From an uncultured Brachyspira sp. (GTDB lineage: Bacteria > Spirochaetota > Brachyspiria > Brachyspirales > Brachyspiraceae): 29,095 nt of DNA. Position numbers and translations under genes: made by a program. The notes below the pieces were generated by a model, which saw only the letters and a program-made list of their open reading frames with translations, was not told the DNA's origin and did no database searches. Of the stretch, positions 1-7,576 are shown one piece after another; the stretch's first letter is position 1; each line of letters starts with the position of its first letter. The stretch is from NCBI RefSeq assembly GCF_949287625.1, contig NZ_CASEGO010000022.1:1312-30406 (forward strand), read 5' to 3'.

Positions 1-23
1 CTGTTCTGTTCTGTTCTGTTCTG
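1..23. repeat. Tandem pentanucleotide repeat (CTGTT), about 4.6 copies
   Basis: The first 23 bases are CTGTT repeated four times plus CTG. The tract is inside the 3' end of the minus-strand FkbM-like gene, where it reads GAACA repeats and encodes a cycling E-Q-N-R-T. Because five is not a multiple of three, each gain or loss of a unit shifts the downstream frame. The repeat contains no stop in any of the three frames. It starts exactly at the window edge, so the true copy number may be larger. Confidence 0.9.
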
Positions 24-1035
24 GGATATAGCATATTAAATTATATTCTAATATACTTTCTATTTCCAATCCTCTAAATAATATCTTATAACCTAAATTC
101 AAATTTTCTATATACTTTTTTATTCTAAACATTTGACCTAAAGCTGTATGATCATGGTAACAACTTATTAATAATACAGGTTTATACCTTATAATTGTTT
201 TTTCTGCACCTTTTAAAGCTTGTTCTTCATAACCTTCAACATCAAGTTTAATTAATGAAACATGCTCATTATTATTTTTTAGAAAATCATCTAATAACAC
301 TGTTTCTATTTCTTCTGATTTTAAATTTTCATTTTTCATTAAAATTGAAGCATCTGAATTTTCACCAACTATATTAATTTTTTCATTTTTATCTGATAAT
401 GCATATTTATATAACTTTATTCTATCATCAAGTTTATATCTATTTATAGATTCACTTAATATACTATAACTTTTATTTGTAGGTTCAAAAGAGTATATAC
501 TTTTAAAATCATACTGCTCATACAACATAATTGCAGTATCTCCGATATATGCACCTCCATCAATAGCAATACCATCTTTAAAAGTATTTTTTATATATGA
601 TGGTACATAAATAAGTCCACAATCATAATAATGTGTATGAATTGTCAAACCTATATCTTTTATATCATATTTATTTTTATAATTATTTATAATTGAATCA
701 TATATTTGAAATTTTGTAGAATGTATAATTTTTTGTTCATTAGTAAAAAAAGTAGTACTAGCAGGTACTCTCCAAAATTCAGAACCGTACTTTATTCCAA
801 GTTTTCTTTGCAATTTCCAAGCTTCTAATGCTTCCAAACTATCTTCATCCAAACCTTTTTTGAATTCTTCTATATTTTTTGAAAATTCTTCAGGATTATC
901 TATCATATATTGGGACATATTAACAATAAATCTATGAACATTTTCAATAGTGTATATAAAAGAATTATCTATACCATATTTAATATGATCAAGTTTTTTA
1001 TCTATGCTAATAAACTCTTCATTATGAATATCCAT
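1..1035 (-). CDS. FkbM family methyltransferase, 3' end beyond window
   Basis: This frame opens at an ATG at 1035-1033, preceded by a good AAGGAG ribosome site, and stays open for 345 codons to the window edge, so the stop lies outside. The C-terminal half reads as a FkbM-type SAM-dependent methyltransferase: a glycine-rich SAM loop (IDGGAYIGDTAI, near residue 160), then FEPTNKSY, then the family motif IKLDVEGYEEQALKGAEKTI and PVLLISCYH. The N-terminal 150 residues are charged and unrecognised. Relatives methylate sugars or other small acceptors, often in surface glycan or flagellar glycosylation loci; the substrate here is unknown. The last visible codons (ICYIPEQNRTEQ) come from a tandem 5-bp repeat, where a family member would normally be close to its end. 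The family call is firm; the role is inference. Confidence 0.85.
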   Translation of the reverse strand, partial: MDIHNEEFISIDKKLDHIKYGIDNSFIYTIENVHRFIVNMSQYMIDNPEEFSKNIEEFKKGLDEDSLEALEAWKLQRKLGIKYGSEFWRVPASTTFFTNEQKIIHSTKFQIYDSIINNYKNKYDIKDIGLTIHTHYYDCGLIYVPSYIKNTFKDGIAIDGGAYIGDTAIMLYEQYDFKSIYSFEPTNKSYSILSESINRYKLDDRIKLYKYALSDKNEKINIVGENSDASILMKNENLKSEEIETVLLDDFLKNNNEHVSLIKLDVEGYEEQALKGAEKTIIRYKPVLLISCYHDHTALGQMFRIKKYIENLNLGYKILFRGLEIESILEYNLICYIPEQNRTEQ

Positions 1036-1340
1036 TTTATCTCCTTAAAAATTAAATGTATAATTATATAATATCATAAATTTAACTTTTTGTATATAAT
1101 TTATAATTGAAAAAAATAGGTCTACTTGCAATTTTGTAAATATTTGTAAATATATTATGTAGTTATATTATTTATATAATGATTTAAAATAATATTTATA
1201 GTTTTAATATTTGGGCTTTACCAACCGTTCAAGTGCTTACATAAAATTACACTCCTTTTTGTAGAACATATAAGCGAAAAAATGGCATATTTATGTCCAG
1301 TTTATGCAATATTATCTTACATTTAAAACAAAAAATAGTA
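1036..1340. other. AT-rich gap left of repeat element A
   Basis: It holds the upstream region of the FkbM-like gene (ribosome site AAGGAG just inside). A strong minus-strand ribosome site (CTCCTT on the plus strand, 1252-1257) is followed by ATG-TAA (1242-1237). Otherwise no coding pattern, hairpin or recognisable element is visible. Confidence 0.5.
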
Positions 1341-1667
1341 TATACCTAAACAATTATATTTTGTCAAATTTTAATTATTTATAGATGTAATGATAACTTA
1401 TAAATAGTATAAAGTATTATTTAGCATTAATAAAATAAAAATATGTATTAAATGTATTGTAATACCTAAATTTAGGCTAAAAATGCAGTCTTTCGCGAAG
1501 CGTATCCGAGTTTATCGAGAATATAAGGTTCTTTGTGCCACACCGAAGGCGGACAGCACCACAAAAGAACTGTGGGTATGGCACGACTGTGTGCTTCGCA
1601 GGGCTAGTCCCCACAAATACTAAATTTAAAAATTTATTTTTTGATAAATTATAGTCGTTTAGATATA
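1341..1667. mobile_element. MITE-like repeat element A
   Basis: This 327 bp non-coding element begins TATACCTAAACAATTATA, followed by TTTTGTCAAA. It ends with a degenerate inverted copy (TTGATAAATTATAGTCGTTTAGATATA). The core is much richer in G and C than its surroundings and carries modules seen elsewhere in the window: CACCGAAGGCGGACAGC, ACAAAAGAACTG, GCACGACTGTG and GGGCTAG. The segment AATATGTATTAAATGTATTGTAATACC with TTTAGGCTAAAAATGCAG (about 1439-1491) recurs almost unchanged in element D. No transposase is present, so movement would need a protein supplied from elsewhere. Confidence 0.7.
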
Positions 1668-1706
1668 TATTTATATACTATATTTTGCTTTTATCAATAA
1701 AGCATA

Positions 1707-1734
1707 TTGATATTATATTAATTTTATATATAAT
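1707..1734 (+). promoter_or_regulatory. Candidate sigma-70 promoter for miaB
   Basis: TTGATA (1707-1712) and a perfect TATAAT (1729-1734) are separated by 16 bases and point to miaB 100 bp downstream. The AT richness lowers specificity, but the -10 is consensus. Confidence 0.5.
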
Positions 1735-1833
1735 CACTTCTAATAAAAATATTTATTTTTTACATGCTGTAATATTATAAGATTATATACAAACATAACA
1801 AAATACAAATTATCAAAAATTAAAGATTGGAAT

Positions 1834-3141
1834 ATGAAAAACTTTTATTTAGAAAATTACGGCTGCCAAATGAATAAGGCAGATTCAAACAGTTTAATTA
1901 ATTCACTAATGCAGGAAGGTTTTATACAAACAGAAAATCATGAAAATGCTGATAATATAATAATAAATACATGCAGTGTAAGGGCACATGCTGAAGAGAG
2001 AGTATTTTCAAGAGTAAAACTCTTTAATGCAAATAGAAAAAAGAATAAAAAAGACACAAAAATAATTATTATGGGCTGTATGGCTCAAACTTCCAAAGAA
2101 AAATTGGAAAGTCTTGGTGCTAATAAAATATTCGATGTATATAATGAAGTAAACATAATAGATTATTTAAAAGATGAAGAGGTTTTTGTAAGGAAGTTTA
2201 ATGATAACTATATATTTAGTAAATCATATGTAGATGAAGATAAGCCGCATAAAGCATTTATACCTATATCACATGGATGCAATAACTGGTGTACATACTG
2301 CATAGTACCTCATACACGCGGTAAAATGGTAAGCAGAAAATCAGATGAGATAATAGAAGAATTAAAAAGACTTATAGATGACGGAGCTAAAGAGATAACT
2401 CTTTTAGGGCAGAATGTTAATTCTTATGGGCTAGATATTAATAATGAAATTAATTTTACAGAATTATTATACAAAATCGATAAAGTTATAGATGAAAAAA
2501 GCAAAAATAAAGTGTGGATAAGGTTTTTAACTTCTCACCCTAAAGATTTTGATAAAGATTTGGCCGATGCTATATGGAATCTGAACAGTTTATGCAAACA
2601 TATACATTTACCATTTCAAAGCGGCTCTGACAGAATATTAAAACTTATGAACAGAAAGTACACAAAAGAAGAATATATAAAAAAGGTATCATATTTAAGA
2701 GATTATTCAGACGATTTTCCTATTTCTACTGATGTAATAGTAGGTTATGCTAATGAAACAGAAGAAGAATATCAGGAAACTTTAGATTTACTTGAAAAAA
2801 TAGGATTTGAAGAGGCATATTTATATAAATATTCTGAAAGAGAAGGATCTATAGCATATAAAAAGAAAGTGGAATATGATAAAGCAGCAGGGGCAAGGAG
2901 GCTTACAAAATTAGTAAATTATCAAAGAGAATTAGCCCAAAAATTATTATCAAAACAACTTGGTAAAAAAACTTCTGTTATGATAGATGATACAGCAAAA
3001 GACAATATGCATTATTTATGCAGGAGTAAAGAAAACAGAATAATACTCATAAAAAAAGAAAAAGAACTTAATATGGGCGATATTTTTGATGCTGAAGTTA
3101 CAGAAATAAAAAGCCATACATTAATAGGGAGATTTATTTAA
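1834..3141 (+). CDS. miaB: tRNA-2-methylthio-N6-dimethylallyladenosine synthase MiaB
   Basis: MiaB is a radical-SAM enzyme that adds a methylthio group to i6A37 of tRNAs reading UNN codons. The protein has the usual length (435 aa) and all expected parts. The N-terminal MTTase domain has the auxiliary-cluster cysteines C11 (GCQMN), C47 (NTCSVR) and C82 (MGCMAQ). The radical-SAM triad is C149, C153 and C156 in HGCNNWCTYC, with a GQNVNSYG motif after it. A C-terminal TRAM domain covers about residues 370-435. The start is the first ATG of the frame; the ribosome site is weak. It is followed after 17 bp by a phosphopantetheinyl transferase on the same strand, probably cotranscribed. The paralogues MtaB and RimO are less likely given the spacing and sequence of the N-terminal cysteines. 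Confidence 0.95.
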   Translation: MKNFYLENYGCQMNKADSNSLINSLMQEGFIQTENHENADNIIINTCSVRAHAEERVFSRVKLFNANRKKNKKDTKIIIMGCMAQTSKEKLESLGANKIFDVYNEVNIIDYLKDEEVFVRKFNDNYIFSKSYVDEDKPHKAFIPISHGCNNWCTYCIVPHTRGKMVSRKSDEIIEELKRLIDDGAKEITLLGQNVNSYGLDINNEINFTELLYKIDKVIDEKSKNKVWIRFLTSHPKDFDKDLADAIWNLNSLCKHIHLPFQSGSDRILKLMNRKYTKEEYIKKVSYLRDYSDDFPISTDVIVGYANETEEEYQETLDLLEKIGFEEAYLYKYSEREGSIAYKKKVEYDKAAGARRLTKLVNYQRELAQKLLSKQLGKKTSVMIDDTAKDNMHYLCRSKENRIILIKKEKELNMGDIFDAEVTEIKSHTLIGRFI

Positions 3142-3158
3142 ATTATAAAGGTAATTTT

Positions 3159-3767
3159 ATGACTTACTTAGAGTACAGCTTTAATGAAAATAATAACAGA
3201 GAGAAATCAAGAGAAACATTAGCAAATATGATACTTTCTATGGCTAAAACTCATTACAATAAAAATAATTTAATTATAGAGAGAGAAGAAAATAAAAAGC
3301 CTTATTTTAAAAATGAAAATATATATTTTAACGGTACACATACTTCAGATTTATTTGCTGCTGTTATGAGTAAAGACTATAATGTAGGAATAGATGCAGA
3401 AAAGATAAAAAAAAGAGATTTTTTTAATATAGCAAAAGAATATTTTTATGAAAGCGAAATAAAATATCTTGAAAACACTCACAAATTAGAAATAGATTTT
3501 TTTACTATATGGACAATAAAAGAAGCGTATATAAAAATGCTTGGGAAAACTATATTTGATATAAAAAATGCCCCAGAAGTTGATTTAATTGAAAGAGTTA
3601 TAAAAAATGCTGATGATATATTTTTTGCTTCTTTTATACTCGACGACTCATATATAATAAGCATATGCCTTAATACTAAAAATGAAGTTAATCTAAGTCT
3701 TCAGGATTTTAATTTAAATATGCTATTCGCCTACCCTACTTTGCCGAATATTGATATAAAAATATAA
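3159..3767 (+). CDS. 4'-phosphopantetheinyl transferase superfamily protein (Sfp type)
   Basis: This 202-residue protein should transfer the phosphopantetheine arm of coenzyme A to a carrier-protein serine. It carries the two metal and CoA signature motifs of the Sfp/AcpS superfamily: GIDAE at residues 77-81 and W-T-I-KEAYIK at 118-126. A short upstream FNGTHT segment (58-63) corresponds to the N-terminal substrate-binding motif of the family (usually N-x-S/T-H). No polyketide or nonribosomal peptide genes are near, so the natural target may be the fatty-acid acyl carrier protein. It starts 17 bp after miaB, on the same strand. The superfamily is clear; the specific carrier protein is unknown. 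Confidence 0.85.
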   Translation: MTYLEYSFNENNNREKSRETLANMILSMAKTHYNKNNLIIEREENKKPYFKNENIYFNGTHTSDLFAAVMSKDYNVGIDAEKIKKRDFFNIAKEYFYESEIKYLENTHKLEIDFFTIWTIKEAYIKMLGKTIFDIKNAPEVDLIERVIKNADDIFFASFILDDSYIISICLNTKNEVNLSLQDFNLNMLFAYPTLPNIDIKI

Positions 3768-3778
3768 ATTTATCAGTA

Positions 3779-3807
3779 TTGACTTTTTTAATTCAAAAAT
3801 ATAAACT
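3779..3807 (+). promoter_or_regulatory. Candidate promoter for the FecR-domain gene
   Basis: TTGACT (3779-3784) is a near-consensus -35. Seventeen bases later is TAAACT (3802-3807), an imperfect -10; a better TATATT lies at 3808 but is too far from the -35. The site is 64 bp upstream of the start codon, in a gap with no other signal. Confidence 0.35.
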
Positions 3808-3870
3808 TATATTATACTTAGTGGGATTTGTTATGCTTTTTACTTTTTATAATTTTACTAAGGAGTATTT

Positions 3871-4878
3871 ATGATAAATAGAATATTTTTAATAGTAATA
3901 TTATTTGCTTTATCATTGAGCAATATTTTATTATCTCAGAATATTTCTTTTAAAGTTACTGGAATATCTGGAATAGCTTTTATAGAAAAAACGGATATAA
4001 ATAAATCATTAAGAGCTTTCAGAGGAAGCGAAGTACATAGCGAATACAGATTAAGAACAATTTCTAATACTCAGGTAGAACTTACTTTAAGCAGAAGAGG
4101 CGATAAAATAGGAGAAATTACAGTTCCTCAAAATACTATAATACTTGTCAATCCTCCGCTTACAAAAGATGATAGCACTATTTCATTATCCTTACTAGAA
4201 GGATATATAAGTGTAAGTATAATAAAAGATATGGGCACTTCTATTGAAATACATACAGCAAATACATCTTCTATAGTAAAAGGAACAGAATTTGAAGTAG
4301 CATTTGCTGAAAACGGCTCAAGCATTGTTATTCTTAAAGACGGAAATGTTGATATTGTTACGGATAATGATGAAACTGTATTAAATCCTAAAGAGGCATA
4401 TATTAATACAATAGATAATAATTATAAAGTGGTTAATCAAAACTCTGACAGTGATCCTATAGTATTTTTAAATAGAGGCGAAGAGGATTCCAGAGAAGAC
4501 TTTGTATATACTATAGAAAATCTAATTACAGCTATGGAAAATATACCAAATAACAATAATAATGAGGATAATTTTGTTTCATTTACAAGTATGGAAATGG
4601 AAGAAAATGAGAAAAAAATCAAAGAGCTTGAATTAAAGCAGCAGAGAATGACAGCAGCAAATGAAGGGTATTATAATACTATAATCAAACTAATAAATCT
4701 AAACTCCGATAAAAAAAATGAAATGATATCATATGCAAGAAAATCATTAAGTATATATATGGCCAATCAAAGGGCTATATCAAAAATGAACAATGCTGTT
4801 TATAAAACAAGAGAAAAATTTGACAGAATAAAAAGAAAATTTGATGAAAGAATGAATGCTTCAGCATATAATCAATAA
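3871..4878 (+). CDS. Secreted FecR-domain protein with C-terminal coiled coil
   Basis: The first ~22 residues (MINRIFLIVILFALSLSNILLSQ) are a Sec signal peptide or membrane anchor. Residues ~27-190 resemble a FecR domain: a repeated beta pattern, a TANTSSIVKGTEFEV core typical of the family, and the ending VTDNDETVLNPKEAY. The remainder is an acidic linker rich in N and E (~195-245) and a long charged helix (about 250-335) that looks like a coiled coil. In Gram-negative iron signalling FecR is an inner-membrane anti-sigma factor, but this protein has no N-terminal cytoplasmic domain and no sigma factor or TonB receptor beside it. A periplasmic structural or envelope role is therefore more likely. 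An AAGGAG ribosome site precedes the ATG. Its last 7 bp overlap the end of the convergent TPR gene. Confidence 0.75.
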   Translation: MINRIFLIVILFALSLSNILLSQNISFKVTGISGIAFIEKTDINKSLRAFRGSEVHSEYRLRTISNTQVELTLSRRGDKIGEITVPQNTIILVNPPLTKDDSTISLSLLEGYISVSIIKDMGTSIEIHTANTSSIVKGTEFEVAFAENGSSIVILKDGNVDIVTDNDETVLNPKEAYINTIDNNYKVVNQNSDSDPIVFLNRGEEDSREDFVYTIENLITAMENIPNNNNNEDNFVSFTSMEMEENEKKIKELELKQQRMTAANEGYYNTIIKLINLNSDKKNEMISYARKSLSIYMANQRAISKMNNAVYKTREKFDRIKRKFDERMNASAYNQ

Positions 4879-6317
4879 TAAAATATATTTTTTATTTCAG
4901 AGTATTTCCTTAATTTAGATATATAAAAGTTTCTATCATATTCCGCTAAAAGTATCTTAGCCCTCTTTATAAATTCATTTTCATCATAAACTATCAAATC
5001 TATATAAATATTATATATTCCAATAGCTCTGCCAACTACAATACCTATCTCTTCTCCGCTGCAACCCAAAACTTCCTTTTCTAATCTATCCTGTATTTCA
5101 TATCTTTCATTAAGTATTTCTCTTCTTATTTCATCATTATCATTTTCATCATCATAAGTATAGCTTAAAAATAAAGCCCTAGCACCGCATTTTGATATTT
5201 CTACTATGTCATGAACATTTTCAGTATAATAATCATTAATAGTTTCATAATATGATGTAATCCCAGCTATTATATCATATCTAAGCATATCAACATTTTT
5301 AGGCTCAAAAGTATATGAAAAATACTGTTTTGTAGGATCTGTTATCAATTCTTTCCTATAAAACTGTAATATCTTTTTTATATACTCTTCAAGTTCTGTA
5401 AGGGTAATCATATTATATAATTTGGTGCTGCTTATATCAACGTACCTTATATAAATCCTAGATAATCCCTCACCTATAGAATTTTCCATCATAATAAAAA
5501 ATATATTATACGCCTCTTCTTTATCTAAATTATTCAATTCACTGTTATAAAATATCAAATCAAATTTATCATTTTCTATGTCAAACTCTATTTTTATAAA
5601 AACTTCCTGCATATATATTTTTTTATTCTGAACCTCTATAGAAAAATTAATACCCTCAGAACTAGGAAGACAAGGCAAAAAAGTCCATTTTTCTCTTAAT
5701 TTATAAGGCATAGAAGATATTATTTTAGGTATGAGATAGAAAAGATAATTTTTCCCGTCTACAGTAAATATAAACTTGTAATTTTTAGTAATATTAAATG
5801 ATATGTTATCAGATATAATTTTAACTCCGCTTGAAACAAAATTAATTAAATCATCATGCTTATTTTCAAGCATAGTTGAAATATATTCTTCGTTTTCCTC
5901 AAACCATTTCCAAAACATCTCTGTCCTTTTTATAAAATTCATACCATTATCATCATCTTCAAAACATAAAGTGTATAATCTTTTAGATGATTCTAGTATT
6001 TCTATATTTTTATGTCCGTCCATAAGTTCTATAGTTTTATAAAAATATTGTTTTGCTGTATCTTTTTCATTTTTATAAAAATAAGAATACCCCACTCTGA
6101 AATGCCATAAAGGATCATCTATTCCGTCTTCTCTGATATACATAAGATGATCCAATGCCTCATCATAATTTTGAGTATTATTCAAAGCTCTTGCAAGTAA
6201 TGATATAATTTCATAATCTCTCTCTGCTTCATCTATAGAATATACAAGCTCTATTATTTCATAATGTTCATCATTATTATGCAAAGTTTCTATTTTTTCT
6301 AATAATTTTTTATCCAT
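4872..6317 (-). CDS. Tetratricopeptide-repeat protein with uncharacterised C-terminal domain
   Basis: This is a soluble 481-residue protein with no signal peptide. Residues ~20-105 form two to three TPR-like helical hairpins (ALNNTQNYDEALDHL, then WHFRVGYSYFYKNEKDTAKQYFYKTIEL). The rest, from about 130, is a mixed alpha/beta region that I do not recognise, with notable stretches FTVDGKNYLFYLIPKI, WTFLPCLPSSEGINFSIEV and GEGLSRIYIRYVDI. TPR domains bind other proteins, so a scaffold or adaptor role is possible, but no partner is suggested by the neighbours. The start ATG follows TTAGGA closely. Transcription converges on the FecR gene, and the two coding regions overlap by 7 bp at their 3' ends, leaving no room for a conventional terminator between them. 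Confidence 0.7.
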   Translation of the reverse strand: MDKKLLEKIETLHNNDEHYEIIELVYSIDEAERDYEIISLLARALNNTQNYDEALDHLMYIREDGIDDPLWHFRVGYSYFYKNEKDTAKQYFYKTIELMDGHKNIEILESSKRLYTLCFEDDDNGMNFIKRTEMFWKWFEENEEYISTMLENKHDDLINFVSSGVKIISDNISFNITKNYKFIFTVDGKNYLFYLIPKIISSMPYKLREKWTFLPCLPSSEGINFSIEVQNKKIYMQEVFIKIEFDIENDKFDLIFYNSELNNLDKEEAYNIFFIMMENSIGEGLSRIYIRYVDISSTKLYNMITLTELEEYIKKILQFYRKELITDPTKQYFSYTFEPKNVDMLRYDIIAGITSYYETINDYYTENVHDIVEISKCGARALFLSYTYDDENDNDEIRREILNERYEIQDRLEKEVLGCSGEEIGIVVGRAIGIYNIYIDLIVYDENEFIKRAKILLAEYDRNFYISKLRKYSEIKNIFYY

Positions 6318-6422
6318 TCCTAATCGCCCTATGAATATATTACAATACTTTTACAAAAAAATCTATTTAATTATAATATATTAATTTATTTTTAAGTTAG
6401 TATCAGTTTTTTGTTTTTATGC

Positions 6423-6451
6423 TTGACAAAATTATATTATTGTAGTATTAT
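6423..6451 (+). promoter_or_regulatory. Strong sigma-70 promoter for rplU-prp-rpmA
   Basis: A consensus TTGACA (6423-6428), a 17-base spacer and TATTAT (6446-6451) lie 57 bp upstream of the rplU ATG. It is among the best promoter matches in the window, as expected for ribosomal protein genes. Confidence 0.8.
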
Positions 6452-6508
6452 ATGTTACTCATAGTACTGTACAAAATAAAAATATATATAAATTGGAGAT
6501 AAGCTATA

Positions 6509-6820
6509 ATGTATGCAATTGTAGAAGTAAAAGGCAAACAATATAAGGTAGAAAAAGGTCAGGATATCTTAGTAGAATATCTAGGCGATGAAGCTAAAGA
6601 TGCTCCAGAAATAAAAACACTCCTTCTAAAAAAAGATGATGAAAGTGTTTTAGTAGGAACACCTTATGTTGAAGGCGTAAAAGTAAGTTCTAAAATAATA
6701 GAAATGATGAAAGGCGATAAAGTAGTTATAGGAAAACATAAAAGAAGAAAAGACTACAGAAGAAAAACAGGTCATAGACATAAATACCATAAAATCACTA
6801 TTGAAGATATATCTCTTTAA
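6509..6820 (+). CDS. rplU: Large ribosomal subunit protein bL21
   Basis: This 103-residue protein has the full bL21 pattern. The start MYAIVEVKGKQYKVEKGQ is typical, and the C-terminal basic segment KRRKDYRRKTGHRHKYHKI is the 23S rRNA-binding signature. It is the first gene of a three-gene cluster with the Prp protease homologue and bL27, the standard bacterial order. Its stop TAA shares one base with the ATG of the next gene, implying translational coupling. A GGAG ribosome site lies 11 bases before the ATG. Confidence 0.97.
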   Translation: MYAIVEVKGKQYKVEKGQDILVEYLGDEAKDAPEIKTLLLKKDDESVLVGTPYVEGVKVSSKIIEMMKGDKVVIGKHKRRKDYRRKTGHRHKYHKITIEDISL

Positions 6821-7176
6821 TGGCTTCTCTTGTTTATATAGTTTATAATAGTGATTCTATTATGAAATGTATAACAGTTGAAGGTCATGCTGGAATAAAA
6901 AAGTCCGGCGAAGGTTATGAGGTTTGTATAGCTTTAAGCGTACTCACTCAGGCCATGTATAAAGCCCTTATACACACTGTTGGAAAAAAATTCTTGAAAT
7001 ACAAAACTGATGACGGGCTTTTAAGTTTGGAGTTAATCAATATTGATAAACTTGATGCTGATAAAAAAAAAGAATATGAATTAGTTAGTAATGGATATTT
7101 GATAGGTATAAAATCTTTAATTAAAGAGTATCCTGATTTTATAAAATATAAAGAGGAGTATAAAAATGGCACATAA
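6820..7176 (+). CDS. prp: Ribosomal-processing cysteine protease Prp homologue (YsxB family)
   Basis: This 118-residue protein sits between rplU and rpmA, the characteristic place of Prp. In Firmicutes, Prp cuts a short leader off bL27. The family's catalytic pair is visible: H23 in VEGHAG and C36 in GYEVCIALS. The residue usually Asp shortly before the cysteine is Tyr33 or Glu34 here. The C-terminal half (LISLELINI, KEYELVSNGYLIGIKSL) follows the family fold with a final helix. The start overlaps the rplU stop by one base, and its end overlaps rpmA by 11 bases, so all three genes should be coupled. What is odd is that the adjacent bL27 has no cleavable leader. Family assignment is confident; protease activity is inferred. 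Confidence 0.85.
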   Translation: MASLVYIVYNSDSIMKCITVEGHAGIKKSGEGYEVCIALSVLTQAMYKALIHTVGKKFLKYKTDDGLLSLELINIDKLDADKKKEYELVSNGYLIGIKSLIKEYPDFIKYKEEYKNGT

Positions 7177-7420
7177 AAAAGGCGGAGGAAGTTCCAAAAA
7201 TGGACGTGACAGTCAATCTAAACGCTTAGGTGTTAAAGTTTACGGCGGTCAAAAAGTTATATCAGGCAACATTATAGTTAGACAACGCGGTACTCAGTTC
7301 CATGCAGGAAACAATGTTGATATAGGCAGAGATCATACTATATTCGCTACTGCTTCTGGTTATGTTAAGTTCCATACTAACAAATTTGGAAAGAAAACTA
7401 TTTCAGTTGTTGCTGAATAA
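7166..7420 (+). CDS. rpmA: Large ribosomal subunit protein bL27
   Basis: This 84-residue protein begins MAHKKGGGSSKNGRDSQSKRLGVK, the classic bL27 N-terminus that reaches into the peptidyl transferase centre, and continues with GNIIVRQRGTQFHAG. Initiation is at the ATG at 7166 after the GAGGAG site at 7153-7158. The same frame contains a TAA at 7142-7144 and no ATG, GTG or TTG between it and 7166, so no N-terminal leader can be encoded. It overlaps the prp 3' end by 11 bp and is followed by a terminator. Confidence 0.97.
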   Translation: MAHKKGGGSSKNGRDSQSKRLGVKVYGGQKVISGNIIVRQRGTQFHAGNNVDIGRDHTIFATASGYVKFHTNKFGKKTISVVAE

Positions 7421-7451
7421 TTAAAATAATTTTTATATTTGATAAACTTTT

Positions 7452-7490
7452 ATATCTCAGTTAATTCATTTTTAGCTGGGATATTTTTTT
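7452..7490 (+). terminator. Rho-independent terminator after rpmA
   Basis: ATATCTCAG (7452-7460) pairs with CTGGGATAT (7476-7484) over nine positions with one G-U, and a run of T follows (7485-7490). It closes the rplU-prp-rpmA operon. Confidence 0.75.
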
Positions 7491-7515
7491 ATGGTTAATA
7501 TTTTTTAAAAAATAT

Positions 7516-7543
7516 TTGAATTTTTTATTTAATAATATATTAT
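7516..7543 (+). promoter_or_regulatory. Candidate promoter for selD
   Basis: TTGAAT (7516-7521), a 16-base spacer and TATTAT (7538-7543) lie just after the ribosomal operon terminator and 33 bp before the selD start. Confidence 0.5.
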
Positions 7544-7576
7544 CTAAGTATAACAAAAAAATTATAGGTGTTTATT

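Noticed and set aside
3808..3816. TATATTATA as the -10 for the FecR gene with TTGACT at 3779
   Set aside because: The spacer would be 23 bases, well beyond the usual 16-18; only a weaker -10 fits.
7568..7576. Upstream GTG start for selD adding three residues
   Set aside because: The GTG is part of the AGGTG ribosome site that suits the ATG at 7577; the extra residues are not part of the family.
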